DNA of 5,816 bases from Gammaproteobacteria bacterium (GTDB taxonomy: Bacteria > Pseudomonadota > Gammaproteobacteria > Magnimaribacterales > TMED112): positions 1 to 5,816 of the forward strand of contig PBXH01000040.1 in the NCBI GenBank assembly GCA_002727535.1. The letters run 5' to 3'. Below, in pieces: positions 4,562 to 5,816 of this stretch (position 1 is the stretch's first letter; each line of letters opens with the position of its first letter). The notes beneath the pieces are model-generated. The model saw only the letters and a list, made by a program, of their open reading frames with translations. It was not told where the DNA came from and ran no database searches. The translations under genes and the position numbers were made by a program.

Positions 4562-5515
4562 TTAAATAATCCCTAACAATCGATCAATTAACCAATACAT
4601 TCCGATTCCACCAGTGGCATAAGCAATAAAGTTAGTTCTTTTATATAGATCTAATTTGAGCAAATCTGTTAATATCCAAGCCAATATTACTAGGATGCCT
4701 ATAAAAATAAATTGGGCAACTTCTATCCCCACATTAAAAAAGAATAAATTTGCAATAATATTTTCATCTACAGAGATTTCTTCAAGAACTCCATAGAAAC
4801 CAAACCCATGTATTAGTCCAAAAAATGCTGCTATATATACAGAATTACTATCACGACTTGATAAATTCAATAATTTTAAAGATAAGGCAATTATAGTTAG
4901 AGCTATCAATGCTTCAATTGGGCCCTGATTAACAGAAAAGACACCTAAATATGCTAAACCTAGAGTAAGACTATGTCCTAATGTAAAGGCTGTTATTGTC
5001 TTTATTAAGCCAATGGAGGTTGTTGCCATTAGAGTAAATAAAAGCACTACTACTAAATGATCTAAGCCTCCAAACATATGAGAAACACCTAAGGTAAAAA
5101 AATTATTAGATGGATTTTTCTGATTAATAAAAATTTTGTTATTACTTAAGCTTATTGTCCCAATAAGTTTTTCCTCTTCCTTGATAGTGGAAACAAAAAT
5201 TTCAACATTAGTTTTTATTCCATTCGTCTCAACAAATAGCAATTTATTTTCACCGCAACCAACATCCCAACTAGAGATATAATTCTTATCAGTAATCTGA
5301 TATTTATAGTTAGTTATAGAGCTACATTCATTATTTACAGAAAGCTTAATAGCTTTAAAATCAGATAATTTAGGCCTGATCCAAGAAATTTTATAATTGG
5401 ATTGGTTGTATTCTTCAATCTGAATTTTTGAGACAACAATCTCATGAGAATATAATTGCCCTAAAAAAAATATAAGAAAAAATAAATATTTTTTACTGGT
5501 TAAGAATAAGCTCAT
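4562..5515 (-). CDS. HupE/UreJ-family membrane protein (putative metal permease)
   Basis: The 317-residue product starts with a signal-peptide-like segment (1-23, ending LYSHE). Next comes a region of about 115 residues (24-138), probably outside the membrane, with Cys64 and Cys87 able to pair. A multi-spanning C-terminal half follows from about 143. That half has the HupE/UreJ hallmarks: HMFGGLDH (146-153, an HX5DH motif), TAFTLGHSLTL (175-185), EALIAL (201-206), FFGLIHGFGF (231-240) and FNVGIEVAQ (260-268). HupE is described as a nickel permease in hydrogenase clusters. No hydrogenase or urease gene is present here, so the metal is uncertain and nickel should not be assumed. The second HupE histidine motif keeps only His236. 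The ATG at 5515 lies within the last codons of the upstream gene (23-base overlap), and the downstream hydrolase begins 2 bases after its stop, so all three look like one operon. Confidence 0.88.
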   Translation of the reverse strand: MSLFLTSKKYLFFLIFFLGQLYSHEIVVSKIQIEEYNQSNYKISWIRPKLSDFKAIKLSVNNECSSITNYKYQITDKNYISSWDVGCGENKLLFVETNGIKTNVEIFVSTIKEEEKLIGTISLSNNKIFINQKNPSNNFFTLGVSHMFGGLDHLVVVLLFTLMATTSIGLIKTITAFTLGHSLTLGLAYLGVFSVNQGPIEALIALTIIALSLKLLNLSSRDSNSVYIAAFFGLIHGFGFYGVLEEISVDENIIANLFFFNVGIEVAQFIFIGILVILAWILTDLLKLDLYKRTNFIAYATGGIGMYWLIDRLLGII

Positions 5516-5816
5516 ATTTATCTTTTATTTTTAGAAGATTTGCTTCATATAATTCAGCATTATGAGCAAGCATAAAATCATTTAAAACATTATCTTTAAC
5601 AACCTCAAAACTTTTTATTTTTTCTGGATATATTTTCAAATCATTAATTTCATGCCAACCATAAGTTGAGCTTATTCTTTTATCTTCTTCTTCTAAAATC
5701 TTCTGAAAAAACCCTTCTCCAAAATTACTATTAACTTTGATTTCCGTAATGCCTATAAAGCTATCACCAGAAAAAAATATATGCTCTTCGCTGCTATCTT
5801 TATCTTTGTAAAATTT
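5493..5816 (-). CDS. Parvulin-type peptidyl-prolyl isomerase-like protein, C-terminal part (partial)
   Basis: A minus-strand frame stays open from the window edge to TAA at 5495-5493, giving 107 codons; its start lies beyond the window. The stretch FGEGFFQKILEEED, then ISSTYGWHEI, fits the end of a PpiC/SurA-type rotamase domain, where FG..F...L and a GP.SSYG.HL pattern are usual. The charged helical tail, from SFEVVKDNVLNDF to ALYEANLLKIKDKYEL-like residues ending in NQ, resembles the C-terminal extension of such proteins. The GP of the motif is not kept, so activity is doubtful and the protein may be divergent. From what I know of the families, PPIase genes of this type are often found next to HupE/UreJ-family genes, which supports the call. 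Its last eight codons overlap the start of the HupE-like gene. Confidence 0.55.
   Translation of the reverse strand, partial: KFYKDKDSSEEHIFFSGDSFIGITEIKVNSNFGEGFFQKILEEEDKRISSTYGWHEINDLKIYPEKIKSFEVVKDNVLNDFMLAHNAELYEANLLKIKDKYELILNQ

Noticed and set aside
4562..5515. Assigning the HupE-like protein to nickel uptake for a hydrogenase or urease
   Set aside because: No hydrogenase or urease genes are in the window, and the second HupE histidine motif is only partly kept, so the metal cannot be named.
1..5816. CRISPR array, tRNA or rRNA genes, insertion sequences, riboswitches
   Set aside because: I found no regularly spaced direct repeats, no tRNA-like cloverleaf, no transposase motifs or terminal repeats, and no intergenic gap long enough for a riboswitch.

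Overview
The window is a low-GC, tightly packed bacterial segment with six complete protein genes, two partial genes at the edges and almost no intergenic DNA. The base composition, the overlapping genes, the Fur-type operator and the protein families suggest an AT-rich, streamlined Gram-negative bacterium, perhaps a marine gammaproteobacterium. That placement is inference; nothing here fixes the taxon.

Layout. Positions 1-76 hold the last codons of a plus-strand gene and its hairpin-plus-T-run terminator. Prephenate dehydratase (pheA, 104-919, +) follows, without the chorismate mutase domain usual in gammaproteobacterial P-proteins. It overlaps tail-to-tail with an exported alpha/beta hydrolase (912-1886, -). 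The hydrolase is divergent from a stand-alone NAD(P)H-hydrate dehydratase (nnrD, 1909-2712, +), and a perfect 9-bp inverted repeat (1882-1913) spans both starts. nnrD overlaps tail-to-tail with an FTR1-type iron permease (2703-3572, -).

The right half is one co-directional minus-strand series. In transcription order it is: a partial gene resembling the C-terminus of a parvulin-type (PpiC/SurA-like) peptidyl-prolyl isomerase (5493-5816); a HupE/UreJ-family membrane protein (4562-5515) whose start lies inside that gene; a membrane-anchored metallo-beta-lactamase-fold hydrolase of the NAPE-PLD/UlaG-like group (3615-4559), 2 nt after hupE; and then the iron permease, which has its own promoter. 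That promoter carries a near-perfect 7-1-7 Fur box (3587-3601) between its -35 and -10 elements, so iron-repressed uptake is a well-supported prediction.

The most interesting pattern concerns start sites. Four genes with their own putative promoters (pheA, the hydrolase, nnrD, the permease) each have a -10-like hexamer ending 6-8 nt before an ATG and no visible Shine-Dalgarno sequence. This is what leaderless mRNAs would look like. A second lead is an eight-codon ORF (77-103) directly abutting pheA that resembles the start of SerC, the usual neighbour of pheA in gammaproteobacteria. I see no CRISPR array, tRNA, rRNA, insertion sequence or riboswitch, and no wholly new system can be claimed.
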